Shown: positions 50,187-59,737, numbered from the stretch's first letter. The stretch: 64,000 bases of DNA from Clostridioides difficile_A (GCA_945909635.1 OX246690.1:3100001-3164000), one strand, 5' to 3'. Notes: generated by a model from the sequence alone, not told the origin. Made by a program: numbers and translations.

Positions 50187-51251
50187 TTATCTTGCATAAA
50201 TGACTTTTTTTACTGATTTAACTTTTTCAGAAGATTTTACATGTACTATAATACATATCAAACCACTTATAGCTACAAATGCATAGAAACTTATTCCTCT
50301 ACTAAGTAACATTGCTGGAACTAGTAAATGACCTGGGAAAAATATTTTAAACAATGTCATAAAACTGTTTTCAGAAGCTCCAACAGCTCCTGGTAATGGC
50401 AATGATGAAACAGCAATATTTAGTAGCGATTGTATTGCCAATATCTCAAATACAGTATATGTTGATAGATGAAAAGCTTTGTATACAAAGAATGGTACTA
50501 AAAACATAGCTGTTATTTGTATAATCGTTATAGCTAAAATTTGTATTACAAGCTTTGGATTCTGTTTTATATATTGGGCACCTTTAACATATTCTTCAAT
50601 TTGAGAAGTTATAACTTTTCTTGAACCTTCAACATCTTTTATTATTCTTAACTTTCCTAATAAGTTTGTTATTGATATTATAAAATTATTTACCAATCTC
50701 TTTGAAAATATAATTGCGATTACTCCAACTACAAGAGCTACATTTGTTATTACACCATATATTAGTAAAATATTCATACCACTTACGTTGTTTAGTATAA
50801 ATTCACGTTCCATAATGAACATTATTCCACTATATGCCAATATAACCACTTGATGAATAACAACAATAACTAATAATATAAGTGAAGAGTAAGATATATT
50901 TATATCATCTTTTTTCATATAATAAACTTGTGCTGGTTGACCACCTGAGGCTGAAGGTGTAATTGAACTAAAATAAAATCCAATAAAAGCATACCCCATA
51001 CATTTTAAAAGGGTAGTTTTTTGTTTTAAGGCTTTTACACCTAAATATATGTTTATACCTTCACAGGCAACATATATAATCATCATCATAAATCCAATTA
51101 GTATAAACATAGGGCTTGCGCCTTTTAATGATTTTATTAATGATTCAATTGATTGCCCTCTAAAAACAAAGTATCCTGTTATGCCCATTAGTAAAACTAA
51201 AAAAACAACACTACCTAGGCATTTATTTTTCTTTTCAGTTTTACTTATCAT
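50187..51251 (-). CDS. hexF: Flippase-like LPG-synthase transmembrane protein (HexF)
   Basis: This 354-aa protein has about 8-9 membrane segments of the UPF0104/AglD-MprF flippase family: PSASGGQPAQVYYMKK (family signature), then LPLPGAVGASENSFM near the end. It probably moves the finished glycolipid across the membrane. It starts 3 nt after the deacetylase gene, with AGAAAGGATG before the ATG. It is the third gene of the hexSDF unit. Confidence 0.85.
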   Translation of the reverse strand: MISKTEKKNKCLGSVVFLVLLMGITGYFVFRGQSIESLIKSLKGASPMFILIGFMMMIIYVACEGINIYLGVKALKQKTTLLKCMGYAFIGFYFSSITPSASGGQPAQVYYMKKDDINISYSSLILLVIVVIHQVVILAYSGIMFIMEREFILNNVSGMNILLIYGVITNVALVVGVIAIIFSKRLVNNFIISITNLLGKLRIIKDVEGSRKVITSQIEEYVKGAQYIKQNPKLVIQILAITIIQITAMFLVPFFVYKAFHLSTYTVFEILAIQSLLNIAVSSLPLPGAVGASENSFMTLFKIFFPGHLLVPAMLLSRGISFYAFVAISGLICIIVHVKSSEKVKSVKKVIYAR

Positions 51252-51253
51252 AG

Positions 51254-51952
51254 CTACATCCTTTCTGGTGCTACAAATTTAAAACCACTATCTTTAAGTT
51301 TTGGAATGGCTATCTTCAAAGCTTCAATAGTACGCTCAGGTGCACCTACTGCACCACCTGAATTTTCACCCGCATCATGCAAACAAATTATAGAATTTTC
51401 TTTTGTTCTACTCATTAATTTGTTTATAATAATCTCTACAGTACTATCTTTACTCCAATCTTCTGCCATTACATCCCATAATGTCATTTTTAGATTATAT
51501 TTTTTAACAAATAGATTTGAAAATATATTAGTATGACCCCATGGTGGACGATAATAGTTTATATCTACACCTAAATTTTTCATTATATTTACACTTTCCA
51601 TAAAATCTTTTTTAACATAATTATAACTGTAAAGCCATGCATTCTTATGTTCCAATGAATGTAAACCAACTATGTGATTTTCTCTTAACATCCTTTTTAT
51701 AATTTCAGGCTCTTTTTCAGCATTCTTTGCAACTACAAAAAACATGGCTTTTATATCATTTTCTTTTAAAACATCTAATAATTTTTCTGTATATCTCTTA
51801 TCTGGACCATCATCGAATGTTAGTGCAATTTCATTTTCTCTAGTCATATTTTTTAATACATCTTTATTTAATAGTTTGTTATAATATGTAGGTATAATTG
51901 AATGTACCAAAAAAATCAATGCAACAACTATAATTAAACCTACTACATACAT
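51254..51952 (-). CDS. hexD: Membrane-anchored polysaccharide deacetylase (HexD)
   Basis: This 232-aa protein has an N-terminal membrane segment (3-20) and a NodB fold: TFDDGPD (catalytic Asp pair), HSLEH (metal His), RPPWGHTN and LHDAGENSGG. It should deacetylate the hexosamine of the glycolipid, giving a free amine and so a positive charge. The ATG at 51952 follows AAGGAG by 10 nt inside the end of hexS, with a 10-nt overlap; a GTG at 51961 is too near the site. Confidence 0.87.
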   Translation of the reverse strand: MYVVGLIIVVALIFLVHSIIPTYYNKLLNKDVLKNMTRENEIALTFDDGPDKRYTEKLLDVLKENDIKAMFFVVAKNAEKEPEIIKRMLRENHIVGLHSLEHKNAWLYSYNYVKKDFMESVNIMKNLGVDINYYRPPWGHTNIFSNLFVKKYNLKMTLWDVMAEDWSKDSTVEIIINKLMSRTKENSIICLHDAGENSGGAVGAPERTIEALKIAIPKLKDSGFKFVAPERM

Positions 51953-53040
51953 TCTATACACTCTCCTTGTTCATCAAATGAAAATAAAATATTTTCTAAT
52001 GTATTGTTATCAAACTGTTTTTTTAATTCTTTCATATTTCTACTCATCTCTTGAAGAGTGGCATCATCATAAATTAAATCTTTTATTTCATCTACATAGT
52101 ATTTTTTATTTTTATCAAGTATTCTTCCAATCTTATTATTTAATATAAAATCAGCATTATTTATCTCTTGTTGTAAAAATGGATTAAATGCTAATATTGG
52201 AAGTTCTGAATAAATAGTTTCAAATAGAGTTATTCCACCTGGTTTAGAAATAATAAGGTCAGCATTTTTCATATATTTATATACTTCATTCGTATAGCCT
52301 ACTACCTCTATATTTTCATATCTGTCAGATAACTTATAGTACATTTTTTTATTATTACCAGTTATTACAGTGGTTTTTACTCCTTCTAAACTATTTAATT
52401 CACTGTAAAACTGTTCTGACTTAGGCAGTAACCCTAAACCTCCACCCATTATAAGTATATTTTTTTTATTTGAGTGATTTATATGTTCTATTTTTTTAAA
52501 TTCTTTTTTTACTGGAATACCATTAACTTTAACTTTTTCTTCATCTATTCCCTTAAAAACAAGTTCTTCCTTCGTAGATTTACTAGCTACTAAGTAACAA
52601 TCTGTATTTTTACTAATCCATTCTGAGTGACTACTTATATCTGTTATACATGTTATCAAAGGAAGATTTGAATTATACTTTTCCTTATATCTTGATACTA
52701 ATTGTGAACAAAATGGAAAAGTTGAAATAACTACTGTTGGTTGTATTTCATTAAGTAACTTGTCTAATTTAGTTAAAAAATAATCTGAAAAAGTAAATTT
52801 TATATCTTTCTTTCCATTTTCTGTACATTTATAAAATAAATTATAAAGACTACTTCCCCGATTTACAAGAATAGAAAAAGTCTTGTACATTTTATCAGAA
52901 TAGTTAGGCATAATATATTCAAATATATCTTTAATTATTATTTCTGAATTATTAAATTTTGTTTTTATATCTTCACTTAAAGAATTTGATGCTGAGTAAT
53001 GACCCATACCAAATTTTCCTGTAAGAATTAATACTTTCAT
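51943..53040 (-). CDS. hexS: Processive-type lipid glycosyltransferase (HexS, MGDG synthase/UgtP-like)
   Basis: This 365-aa GT28-like enzyme has the MGDG-synthase N-terminus MKVLILTGKFGMGHYSASNSL, a central IMGGGLGLLPKSEQFY and the donor-binding ISKPGGITLFETI. It adds a sugar to diacylglycerol-type lipid at the inner membrane face. Followed by a deacetylase and a flippase, it matches the hexSDF genes that make the amino-sugar glycolipid HNHDRG and confer daptomycin and bacitracin tolerance in C. difficile (recalled from the literature). The ATG follows GAGGAGGGAA. Confidence 0.87.
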   Translation of the reverse strand: MKVLILTGKFGMGHYSASNSLSEDIKTKFNNSEIIIKDIFEYIMPNYSDKMYKTFSILVNRGSSLYNLFYKCTENGKKDIKFTFSDYFLTKLDKLLNEIQPTVVISTFPFCSQLVSRYKEKYNSNLPLITCITDISSHSEWISKNTDCYLVASKSTKEELVFKGIDEEKVKVNGIPVKKEFKKIEHINHSNKKNILIMGGGLGLLPKSEQFYSELNSLEGVKTTVITGNNKKMYYKLSDRYENIEVVGYTNEVYKYMKNADLIISKPGGITLFETIYSELPILAFNPFLQQEINNADFILNNKIGRILDKNKKYYVDEIKDLIYDDATLQEMSRNMKELKKQFDNNTLENILFSFDEQGECIECM

Positions 53041-53130
53041 AAGATTCCCTCCTCATTAAAGTCTTTCTTTTCCTCTAATTACTATATTTATAAGTATAGA
53101 CTTTAAATCTTTAGAAAAACCTAGTATAAT

Positions 53131-53146
53131 TCTTAAGAAATCTTAA
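53131..53146 (-). promoter_or_regulatory. Candidate HexR binding site upstream of hexS
   Basis: On the minus strand TTAAGA is repeated with a 10-bp period (53141-53146 and 53131-53136). OmpR-family regulators bind such tandem half-sites. A TATACT lies 3 nt downstream. Inferred from pattern and position. Confidence 0.4.
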
Positions 53147-53162
53147 AGTTTTAATTAAAAAG

Positions 53163-53214
53163 TATAAAACCCAATTAATATAGAAGATTATCTCCTATAC
53201 CAATTGGGTTTTAT
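53163..53214 (-). terminator. Terminator of glyA
   Basis: A long hairpin with arms TATAAAACCCAATT / AATTGGGTTTTATA and an inner TATAG/CTATA stem is followed on the minus strand by CTTTTTAATT. Confidence 0.8.
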
Positions 53215-53285
53215 ATCTATATATTCAAATACATACACAATCATTATAATTATTTAAACATACTTTATTTAATTATTCTTTATAA

Positions 53286-54530
53286 TTAATCCATAATATT
53301 ATATTCTTCATATAAAGGATATTTTTCAGTTAATCCAACAACTAATGTTCTAGCCTTAGATTCTTCATCATAAGTTAAACATAGGTCTATGGCCTCAGCA
53401 ATTATCGCCATATCTTCTTCTTTCATACCTCTAGTAGTTACAGCTGGAGTACCAAGTCTTATCCCACTTGTAACAAGAGCACCATTTGGGTCAAATGGAA
53501 TTGTATTTTTATTAGCTGTGATATAAGCATCATCCAATCTTTTTTCTGCAGCTTTACCAGTTATATTTTTATTAGTTAAGTCTAATAATATTAAATGATT
53601 ATCTGTACCTCCAGAAATTAATTTAAAATCTCTTTTAATAAGTTCTTCAGCTAGAGCTTTTGCATTTTTAGCAACTTGTACTTGATACTCTTTAAATTCA
53701 TCACTTAAAGCTTCTTTAAAACAAACTGCTTTAGATGCAATTATATGTTCAAGAGGCCCACCTTGAATTCCAGGAAATATTGCTTTGTCTATAGCTTTAG
53801 CATACTTTTCTTTGCAAAGAATAACTCCTCCACGAGGCCCTCTTAAAGTTTTGTGAGTTGTTGTTGTAACAAAATCAGCCACTTCACATGGATTTTGGTG
53901 AAGACCAGCTGCAACAAGACCTGCTATGTGAGCCATATCTACCATAAGCAATGCTCCAACTTCATCAGCTATTTCTCTAAATTTTTTAAAATCTATTTCT
54001 CTAGGATATGCACTTGCTCCTGCAACTATCATTTTAGGTTTTACTTCATTCGCTATTTTTCTAACTTCATCAAAATCTATAAGTCCACTATTTTTATCTA
54101 TACCATATTCATAAAATTTATAATACTGACCAGAAATATTAACTGGAGCACCATGAGTTAAATGTCCACCTTGAGATAAATTCATTCCCATAACAACATC
54201 ACCTGGTTTTAACATAGCAAAATATACACCAATATTTGCATTTGCTCCAGAGTGAGGTTGAACATTAGCATGCTCTGCTCCAAATATTTTTTTGATTCTA
54301 TCTATTGCAAGAGTTTCAACTTCATCTATGTACTCACATCCACCATAATATCTTTTTCCTGAGTAACCTTCTGCATACTTATTTGTAAGATGGCTTCCCA
54401 TAGTCTCCATCACTGGAACTGATACTATGTTTTCAGATGCTATCAATTCAATATTTCTTTGTTGTCTTTTTAACTCTCTTTTCATACTTTCATAAATCTC
54501 AGGGTCCGCTTTTTTCAAGTTCTCAAACAT
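53286..54530 (-). CDS. glyA: Serine hydroxymethyltransferase
   Basis: This 414-aa PLP enzyme of normal length has RQQRNIELIASENIVS, YAEGYSGKRYYGG, HSGANAN, MVDMAHIAGLVAAG, and the Schiff-base lysine in TTTTHKTLRGPRGG. It moves the serine hydroxymethyl group to tetrahydrofolate, giving glycine and methylene-THF. It is a single gene between its own promoter and terminator. No glycine or THF riboswitch is seen upstream. Confidence 0.97.
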   Translation of the reverse strand: MFENLKKADPEIYESMKRELKRQQRNIELIASENIVSVPVMETMGSHLTNKYAEGYSGKRYYGGCEYIDEVETLAIDRIKKIFGAEHANVQPHSGANANIGVYFAMLKPGDVVMGMNLSQGGHLTHGAPVNISGQYYKFYEYGIDKNSGLIDFDEVRKIANEVKPKMIVAGASAYPREIDFKKFREIADEVGALLMVDMAHIAGLVAAGLHQNPCEVADFVTTTTHKTLRGPRGGVILCKEKYAKAIDKAIFPGIQGGPLEHIIASKAVCFKEALSDEFKEYQVQVAKNAKALAEELIKRDFKLISGGTDNHLILLDLTNKNITGKAAEKRLDDAYITANKNTIPFDPNGALVTSGIRLGTPAVTTRGMKEEDMAIIAEAIDLCLTYDEESKARTLVVGLTEKYPLYEEYNIMD

Positions 54531-54611
54531 ATTACTCCTCCTAGTTATTATTTAATTTTTATTTTTACAGACATTTCATAATTTTCGTTTTTATCAATAT
54601 GATAATTTATT

Positions 54612-54640
54612 ATTATAGTCCTTTACAAATTAATAGTCAA
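54612..54640 (-). promoter_or_regulatory. Sigma-A promoter of glyA
   Basis: TTGACT (54635-54640) and TATAAT (54612-54617) are separated by 17 nt. The rest of the 327-bp gap to 54858 is AT-rich with no recognisable element, and must hold the promoter for the divergent exporter genes. Confidence 0.72.
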
Positions 54641-54857
54641 GTGTTTTGCTATTTTTCTATATTTAACATAGTTACTTTCTTTATTTTTAAGTTAAAATAT
54701 AATAAATAATATTGTCTAATTCTTTTAATTGGATATAATTTAAATGTGACTATTTTTAAATAAAAAAAGATAATATAATTTATATATATATTAAGGAATA
54801 TTGCTTAGAAATTTGGTATAATTTCAATATTACGGTTTTTAATTTGGAGGTGTATTT

Positions 54858-55646
54858 ATGAATCAAAATGAGGAGCTTGAATATAAGAAAAATATTCTAA
54901 AATTAGCTCTATTTGTAGGGGAACTTATGATAAAAAATGGAGCTGAAACATCTAGGGTTGAAGACAGTGTCCTTAGGATATGCAGGTCAAGAGGATTTTA
55001 TCATGTAAATATTTTTACAACTCCTACAGTAATAATTATTTCTGATGAAAAATTTGATGGCTTTTCATTTATGAAAACGATTCAATCAAGAGGTATAAAC
55101 TTAAATAAGATTTCTTTATTAAATAGTTTTTCTCGAGAATTTGTAAGCGACAAAGAATATGATATTGATAATGCCATTGCACGTCTTTATGAAATCCAAG
55201 ATGTAAAACCTTATCCTTTGTGGTTATTTTACTCTTGTACAGGAATTGCATCTGCTTGTTTTGCTTGTTTGCTTGGAGGGAATTATGTATTAAATTTTAT
55301 ACTTACATTTATAATAGCAATCTTTGCCGCGATTACTTATGATAAAACTATGAAGATAAGTGCAATATCTGCATTTTCCTGTTTAGTATCCTCTTTTTTA
55401 ATTGCACTTTCAGGAGTTCTGTTAGTTGAAATAGGCATTTTAAATGACCCTAAGATGCTTATAGTTGGTGCTATAATGCCACTACTCCCAGGAGTTGCCT
55501 TTATAAAAGCTATTAGAGATTTAATATCAGGTAATTTAATATCAGGAATTTCTCGTGCTTTTGATGCAGCTATGATTATTATTGCAATTGCTTCTGGAGT
55601 TGGTTTTGTTCTTGATACATGGTATAGAATAGGAGGTCCTTTCTAA
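54858..55646 (+). CDS. ThrE-type exporter, large subunit (DUF1212/ThrE N-domain)
   Basis: This 262-aa protein has a soluble N-terminal region with KLALFVGELMIKNGAETSRVEDSVLRIC, typical of the threonine/serine exporter ThrE, then five membrane segments. Corynebacterium ThrE is one chain; here it is split in two genes whose frames overlap by one base, so both are needed for one amino-acid exporter. The ATG follows TTTGGAGGTG. Confidence 0.87.
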   Translation: MNQNEELEYKKNILKLALFVGELMIKNGAETSRVEDSVLRICRSRGFYHVNIFTTPTVIIISDEKFDGFSFMKTIQSRGINLNKISLLNSFSREFVSDKEYDIDNAIARLYEIQDVKPYPLWLFYSCTGIASACFACLLGGNYVLNFILTFIIAIFAAITYDKTMKISAISAFSCLVSSFLIALSGVLLVEIGILNDPKMLIVGAIMPLLPGVAFIKAIRDLISGNLISGISRAFDAAMIIIAIASGVGFVLDTWYRIGGPF

Positions 55647-56119
55647 TGACTGATATGTCAATGATTTTACATTTTTTATTTTCAGGCATTGCAACTGCTG
55701 GATTTGCTGTTTTCTTTAATGCTCCACTTTATCTACTTCTTCCAGCTGGAATAACTGGTGGAATTGGCTGGATTGTGTATGTTTATTTATTTAATTTTAC
55801 TACAAATGCAGTTTTTGCAGGATTTATAGCTGCTGCTTTAGTCTCAGCATGTAGTGAGACTTTAGCTAGAAAGTTAAAACAACCAGCTATTGTGTTCGTA
55901 ATACCAGGTATCCTTCCTTTAATACCAGGTATTGGATTGTACAATACAATGTTATCTTTGATTCAAAAAAATTATTCTTTGGCCATGTCAAAAGGTACAG
56001 ATGCATTATTTTTAAGTGCTGCAATAGCATTAGGTGTATTAGTTGTAACTTCTTTTGTAAGAACATTGAATCTTTTAAAAATCAGAAAAAACTTTATTCC
56101 ATACAGAAAATCGAAATAA
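55646..56119 (+). CDS. ThrE-type exporter, small subunit (DUF3815)
   Basis: This 157-aa protein has five hydrophobic segments including LARKLKQPAIVFVIPGILPLIPGIGLYNTM, the usual ThrE_2 signature. Its ATG overlaps the stop of the upstream gene (TAATG). It forms the second half of the exporter and ends at a strong hairpin. Confidence 0.86.
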   Translation: MTDMSMILHFLFSGIATAGFAVFFNAPLYLLLPAGITGGIGWIVYVYLFNFTTNAVFAGFIAAALVSACSETLARKLKQPAIVFVIPGILPLIPGIGLYNTMLSLIQKNYSLAMSKGTDALFLSAAIALGVLVVTSFVRTLNLLKIRKNFIPYRKSK

Positions 56120-56130
56120 AACACAAAAAT

Positions 56131-56196
56131 AGCAATGTACTAAAGTTTTGCAAATACACACTGAGTATTTATTCAAAAAGTACATTGCTTTTTTTT
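56131..56196. terminator. Terminator between the ThrE genes and the RseC-like gene
   Basis: The arms AGCAATGTACT and AGTACATTGCT flank a loop of about 37 nt and are followed by T8 on the plus strand. An A-run before it can serve the converging minus transcript. Confidence 0.8.
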
Positions 56197-56203
56197 AATT
56201 ATT

Positions 56204-56644
56204 TTAAAGGTCAATTAATATTCTTGTTATTACTGGTATAAACTCTCTACTATCTCTAAATTTTTTGTCATTCTTCTTTAAGTACAGATAGCAAAGTATT
56301 GTAAGACAGATTCCAACCAATCCACTTATGGCTTCAACACCAGATGTTACTCCTATTGCACCTAATATATAGTAAGTCCCTATTGTTCCCACAAGAAGTG
56401 CTATAAGTGGTATTATATAAGCCATTACAGCTGCTTTTAATACATTCATATTATCCATACTTACTTCTACATGGTCACCAACTTTTGCACCAATTGTGTT
56501 ATCTACTTCTACTAATATTTCCTTCGACTCTGCCGAATCTGTAGTAGCACACTTTCCACAAGCAGCACAAGCTGAATGTCTTTGCATTTTTAATTTTGCA
56601 GTTCTATCATCAACAATTTCCATAATAAATCCTTGTTGATTCAT
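56204..56644 (-). CDS. RseC/MucC-family membrane protein
   Basis: This 146-aa protein has an N-terminal CxxCxxC cluster (CAACGKC), a beta stretch ILVEVDNTIGAKVGDHVEVSM and two membrane segments. The SoxR-reducing/RseC family participates in electron transfer linked to the Rnf complex in some bacteria. Here it lies 15 nt after the CsoR gene, so it is likely part of a metal- or redox-controlled group. The ATG follows AAGGAGGCGG. Confidence 0.85.
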   Translation of the reverse strand: MNQQGFIMEIVDDRTAKLKMQRHSACAACGKCATTDSAESKEILVEVDNTIGAKVGDHVEVSMDNMNVLKAAVMAYIIPLIALLVGTIGTYYILGAIGVTSGVEAISGLVGICLTILCYLYLKKNDKKFRDSREFIPVITRILIDL

Positions 56645-56658
56645 AACTAACCGCCTCC

Positions 56659-56952
56659 TTATTTTGTAAATTTATTTATAGTATCCATAAGTTCTTTTAT
56701 CATCTCTTCAGTTTGCTCACCATCATCATGTTTGATGCTTTCTGCTACACATCCTTTTATATGATTTTCCAGTATAATCGTGCCCACTCTGTTTATAGCA
56801 GACCTTATAGCAGATATTTGAACCAGTATATCAACACAATAACGTTCTTGCTCTACCATCTTTTGTATCCCTTTTACTTGACCTTCTATTCTCTTTAATC
56901 TTTTTATAAGAGCTTCTCTCTCATTGTTTGGCGCTAATTTTCTTTCTTCCAT
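56659..56952 (-). CDS. CsoR-family metal-sensing repressor
   Basis: This 97-aa all-helical DUF156 protein has RLKRIEGQVKGIQKMVEQERYCVDIL, and then ENHIKGCV. Cys39, His64 and Cys68 have the spacing of the Cu(I) ligands of CsoR. It therefore most likely senses copper, though related proteins sense nickel, sulfide or formaldehyde. It sits between a zinc-ribbon membrane protein and the RseC-like gene; no copper ATPase is adjacent. The ATG follows TGAGGTGAG. Confidence 0.87.
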   Translation of the reverse strand: MEERKLAPNNEREALIKRLKRIEGQVKGIQKMVEQERYCVDILVQISAIRSAINRVGTIILENHIKGCVAESIKHDDGEQTEEMIKELMDTINKFTK

Positions 56953-56994
56953 AAACTCACCTCATACTCTAATGATGTCTTATTCAATTATGCT

Positions 56995-57396
56995 CTACTT
57001 ACCAATTTGTTTAAAATACAATACAGTTATTACTACTATAAATGCTAAAATTGATATTGCAATAGACCTACTTTGATTCTTAGTTTGTTCCATACTTAAC
57101 TTTCCATTCATCTTAAACCCTGCTAATGGAAATAAAAATATAACCAATGCATCAATTCCAAGTACAACTTGGGCTGCAATAGTCCATTTACTCAAAAAAC
57201 AAAATATTCCACCCACACCTAAAAGAACCTCTAATATATTTATAAATTTATATGTAGGTTTTTTCGCTATATATTCTTCAATTTTTTCCTTACATTCTGC
57301 ACAACATGGATATATATTTGTATTGTCATCATATTGTATAGCTAATTTATTATTTGGTGACTTTATATCCCTATTACAGTAAAGACATTTTTTCAT
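56995..57396 (-). CDS. Zinc-ribbon membrane protein of unknown function
   Basis: This 133-aa protein has an N-terminal zinc-ribbon (CLYCNRDIK and YPCCAECKEKI) followed by three hydrophobic segments (about 52-68, 72-92, 110-128). I recognise no family. It is first in a three-gene group with csoR-like and rseC-like genes, and the cysteine-rich head suits a metal or redox function. The ATG follows AGAGGAGAAT. Confidence 0.65.
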   Translation of the reverse strand: MKKCLYCNRDIKSPNNKLAIQYDDNTNIYPCCAECKEKIEEYIAKKPTYKFINILEVLLGVGGIFCFLSKWTIAAQVVLGIDALVIFLFPLAGFKMNGKLSMEQTKNQSRSIAISILAFIVVITVLYFKQIGK

Positions 57397-57550
57397 ATTA
57401 TATTCTCCTCTAATATTCCTCTTAAAAAATTTTGCCTAAATTATTATACGCTTTAATACTATTATACCAAATAGATACAAAAAACAAAAATAAAAGGAAT
57501 AATTTTAGCGATTTCTTTTACTTCCATATATAATCTATAATAAATTTATA

Positions 57551-57593
57551 ATAACAATTAAACAAAATTATTTATATCTAGTTTAATTGTTAT
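57551..57593. promoter_or_regulatory. 13-bp inverted repeat overlapping the EBP 2 promoter region
   Basis: The arms ATAACAATTAAAC (57551-57563) and GTTTAATTGTTAT (57581-57593) are separated by 17 nt. A TATAAT at 57593-57598 abuts the right arm, 34 nt before the start codon. It could be an operator for autoregulation or an mRNA 5' hairpin. Confidence 0.5.
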
Positions 57594-57631
57594 ATAATCT
57601 AAAATAAGTCAAATTTGTATGAGAGGTTAAA

Positions 57632-59737
57632 ATGAAACAAATGGAATTAGCTATTGTAAGTTTAAAAAAAGATGCTGGAGAAATTTATGAAGACCAAATA
57701 AGACAATTTTTAGGTAACAATATAAAAATAAATTTATACTCATTTGAAGAAGGAAATTTAAGATTTTTTAAAGAAAGTTTGATATTATTATCTGCTTATT
57801 TAAAATATGATGAAATAGCAAAATTATCCCATCATGATGCTCAAATTATTGTACCTAAGTTAACATTTGAAAAGAACAGTATAGATATGATATCAAGATT
57901 AGAAAAAGATAAAATTATTTATGTATATAATCTAAGTAAGGATATGGCAATAGAGACAATATCTTTAATACATAGACTAGGAATAGACAATATCAATATC
58001 CTACCTTGTTATCCAGAGATAGAATTTACTCCTACAGATGCTATAATACTAACTCCTGGCGAAAAAATCTTACCTAAAGTTAAAAATTGTGAAGTTATAG
58101 ACTTGAAATATAGAATAATAGATTTAAGTTGTATAGTTGAAATTGCTACAAAAACTAAACTAAAACATCTAATAAAAGATGACTTAATAAAAAAATATGT
58201 AGAGAAAATAATACCTACAAGCTATAGTACAGGTGAGTTACTATTAGATGCAAATAAATTTGAAAGGCAATTTGATTTATTATTATCTATAATTGATGAT
58301 GGAATTATATGCACCAATAATGATGGGATAATTCAATTTTACAATCATATGGCTAGAAAAATTTTATCTATAAATGCAAATGAAATGATTTATGAATTTA
58401 TTGGTGATTGTATAAGAGAAATAAATTTTCAAAACATATTAACCAATAAAGCTCCATTTTATGAAAAATTAATTAAAATAAATCATGTAGATATAAATTT
58501 AGAGATTAAACATATACAATTAAATGTATTTGATGGATTTATATTGAAAATGACCAAATTCTCTCAACTAGAAAAAAAGCAAGCCAAGTTAAGAGCACAA
58601 TTAGTCAATTCAGGTAATGTCAGTAAATATACATTTGATGATATATTAGGCTCTAGTATACAAACCATTAATACAAAAAAAATTGCCAATAGCATGGCTC
58701 AATCAAACTCCTCTATTTTAATAATTGGTGAAAGTGGTACTGGCAAGGAATTATTTGCTCAATCTATTCACAGTGCCTCTAGAAGAAAAGATGGTCCTTT
58801 CGTAGCAGTAAATTGTAGTACTTTTCAAGAAAATTTATTACAAAGCGAACTATTTGGCTATGATGAAGGTGCTTTTACTGGTGCTAAAAAAGGTGGAAAG
58901 ATTGGTTTATTTGAATTAGCTAACAATGGAACTATATTTTTGGATGAAATTGGAGAAATGGATTTAAATTCTCAATCTAAATTACTTAGAGTTATACAAG
59001 AAAAACAAGTAAGGCGTATTGGTTCAAACAATGTCATTGATATTGATGTAAGAATAATTGCAGCTACTAATAGAAATTTAAAAGAACTTGTATCTAAAGA
59101 CATGTTTAGAAGAGATTTATACTTTAGATTAAACGTTCTTCCTCTTAAAATACACCCTCTTAGAGAAAGGCCTACTGATATATTTGAGATTTTCAATTCT
59201 CTAAAGTATGATATTCCATGTAATTTTATTCTAAGTGAAGAAGTAAAAAAAATCTTTAAAGTGTATAAATGGGAAGGAAATGTAAGGGAATTAAGAAATT
59301 TAGGGGAATACTTCTGCTACTTAGGAAAAGATGTTATAGAAATTTGTGACTTACCTGAATATATATTGGATACTATAGATTCAAATTATAGTAGGACTGT
59401 CTGTAACAAAGTAACAGATAAAACAGTAAAATATCAATTAAACATTAACAAAGACAAAAACTTAATAAAACATGATTATAACTTTAAAAGACCTTTAGAG
59501 GGATACCTATTTATATTGGACAATTTAAAGAAGGCTTATGATTTAAAAGAAAGAATTGGCAGAAAAAGTCTGTACAAAATAGCTTTAAATGAAAATAGAT
59601 TTCTGACAGAACAACAGATTAGAAATATACTTCTAGAATTACAAGACTTTGGACTTGTAGACATACTTGTTGGTCGTGGTGGTTCAGTTATAACATCAAA
59701 AGGGGTTGAATTTATAAAAAAATATAAACAGGTCTAA
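57632..59737 (+). CDS. Sigma-54-dependent transcriptional activator (EBP 2)
   Basis: This 701-aa protein is a paralogue of EBP 1. Its N-terminal sensor (1-200) shares the pattern RLGIDNINILPCYPEI...DAIILTPG, a PAS-like domain follows (about 210-310), then AAA+ with GESGTGKE (366-373), the canonical sigma-54 loop GAFTGA (413-418) and FLDE (436-439). The C-terminus (about 620-700) again looks like a winged helix (RIGRKSLYKIALNENRFLTEQQIRN...GRGGSVITSKG) rather than Fis. It lies directly upstream, on the same strand, of a sigma-54 promoter. The ATG follows GAGAGG. Confidence 0.9.
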   Translation: MKQMELAIVSLKKDAGEIYEDQIRQFLGNNIKINLYSFEEGNLRFFKESLILLSAYLKYDEIAKLSHHDAQIIVPKLTFEKNSIDMISRLEKDKIIYVYNLSKDMAIETISLIHRLGIDNINILPCYPEIEFTPTDAIILTPGEKILPKVKNCEVIDLKYRIIDLSCIVEIATKTKLKHLIKDDLIKKYVEKIIPTSYSTGELLLDANKFERQFDLLLSIIDDGIICTNNDGIIQFYNHMARKILSINANEMIYEFIGDCIREINFQNILTNKAPFYEKLIKINHVDINLEIKHIQLNVFDGFILKMTKFSQLEKKQAKLRAQLVNSGNVSKYTFDDILGSSIQTINTKKIANSMAQSNSSILIIGESGTGKELFAQSIHSASRRKDGPFVAVNCSTFQENLLQSELFGYDEGAFTGAKKGGKIGLFELANNGTIFLDEIGEMDLNSQSKLLRVIQEKQVRRIGSNNVIDIDVRIIAATNRNLKELVSKDMFRRDLYFRLNVLPLKIHPLRERPTDIFEIFNSLKYDIPCNFILSEEVKKIFKVYKWEGNVRELRNLGEYFCYLGKDVIEICDLPEYILDTIDSNYSRTVCNKVTDKTVKYQLNINKDKNLIKHDYNFKRPLEGYLFILDNLKKAYDLKERIGRKSLYKIALNENRFLTEQQIRNILLELQDFGLVDILVGRGGSVITSKGVEFIKKYKQV

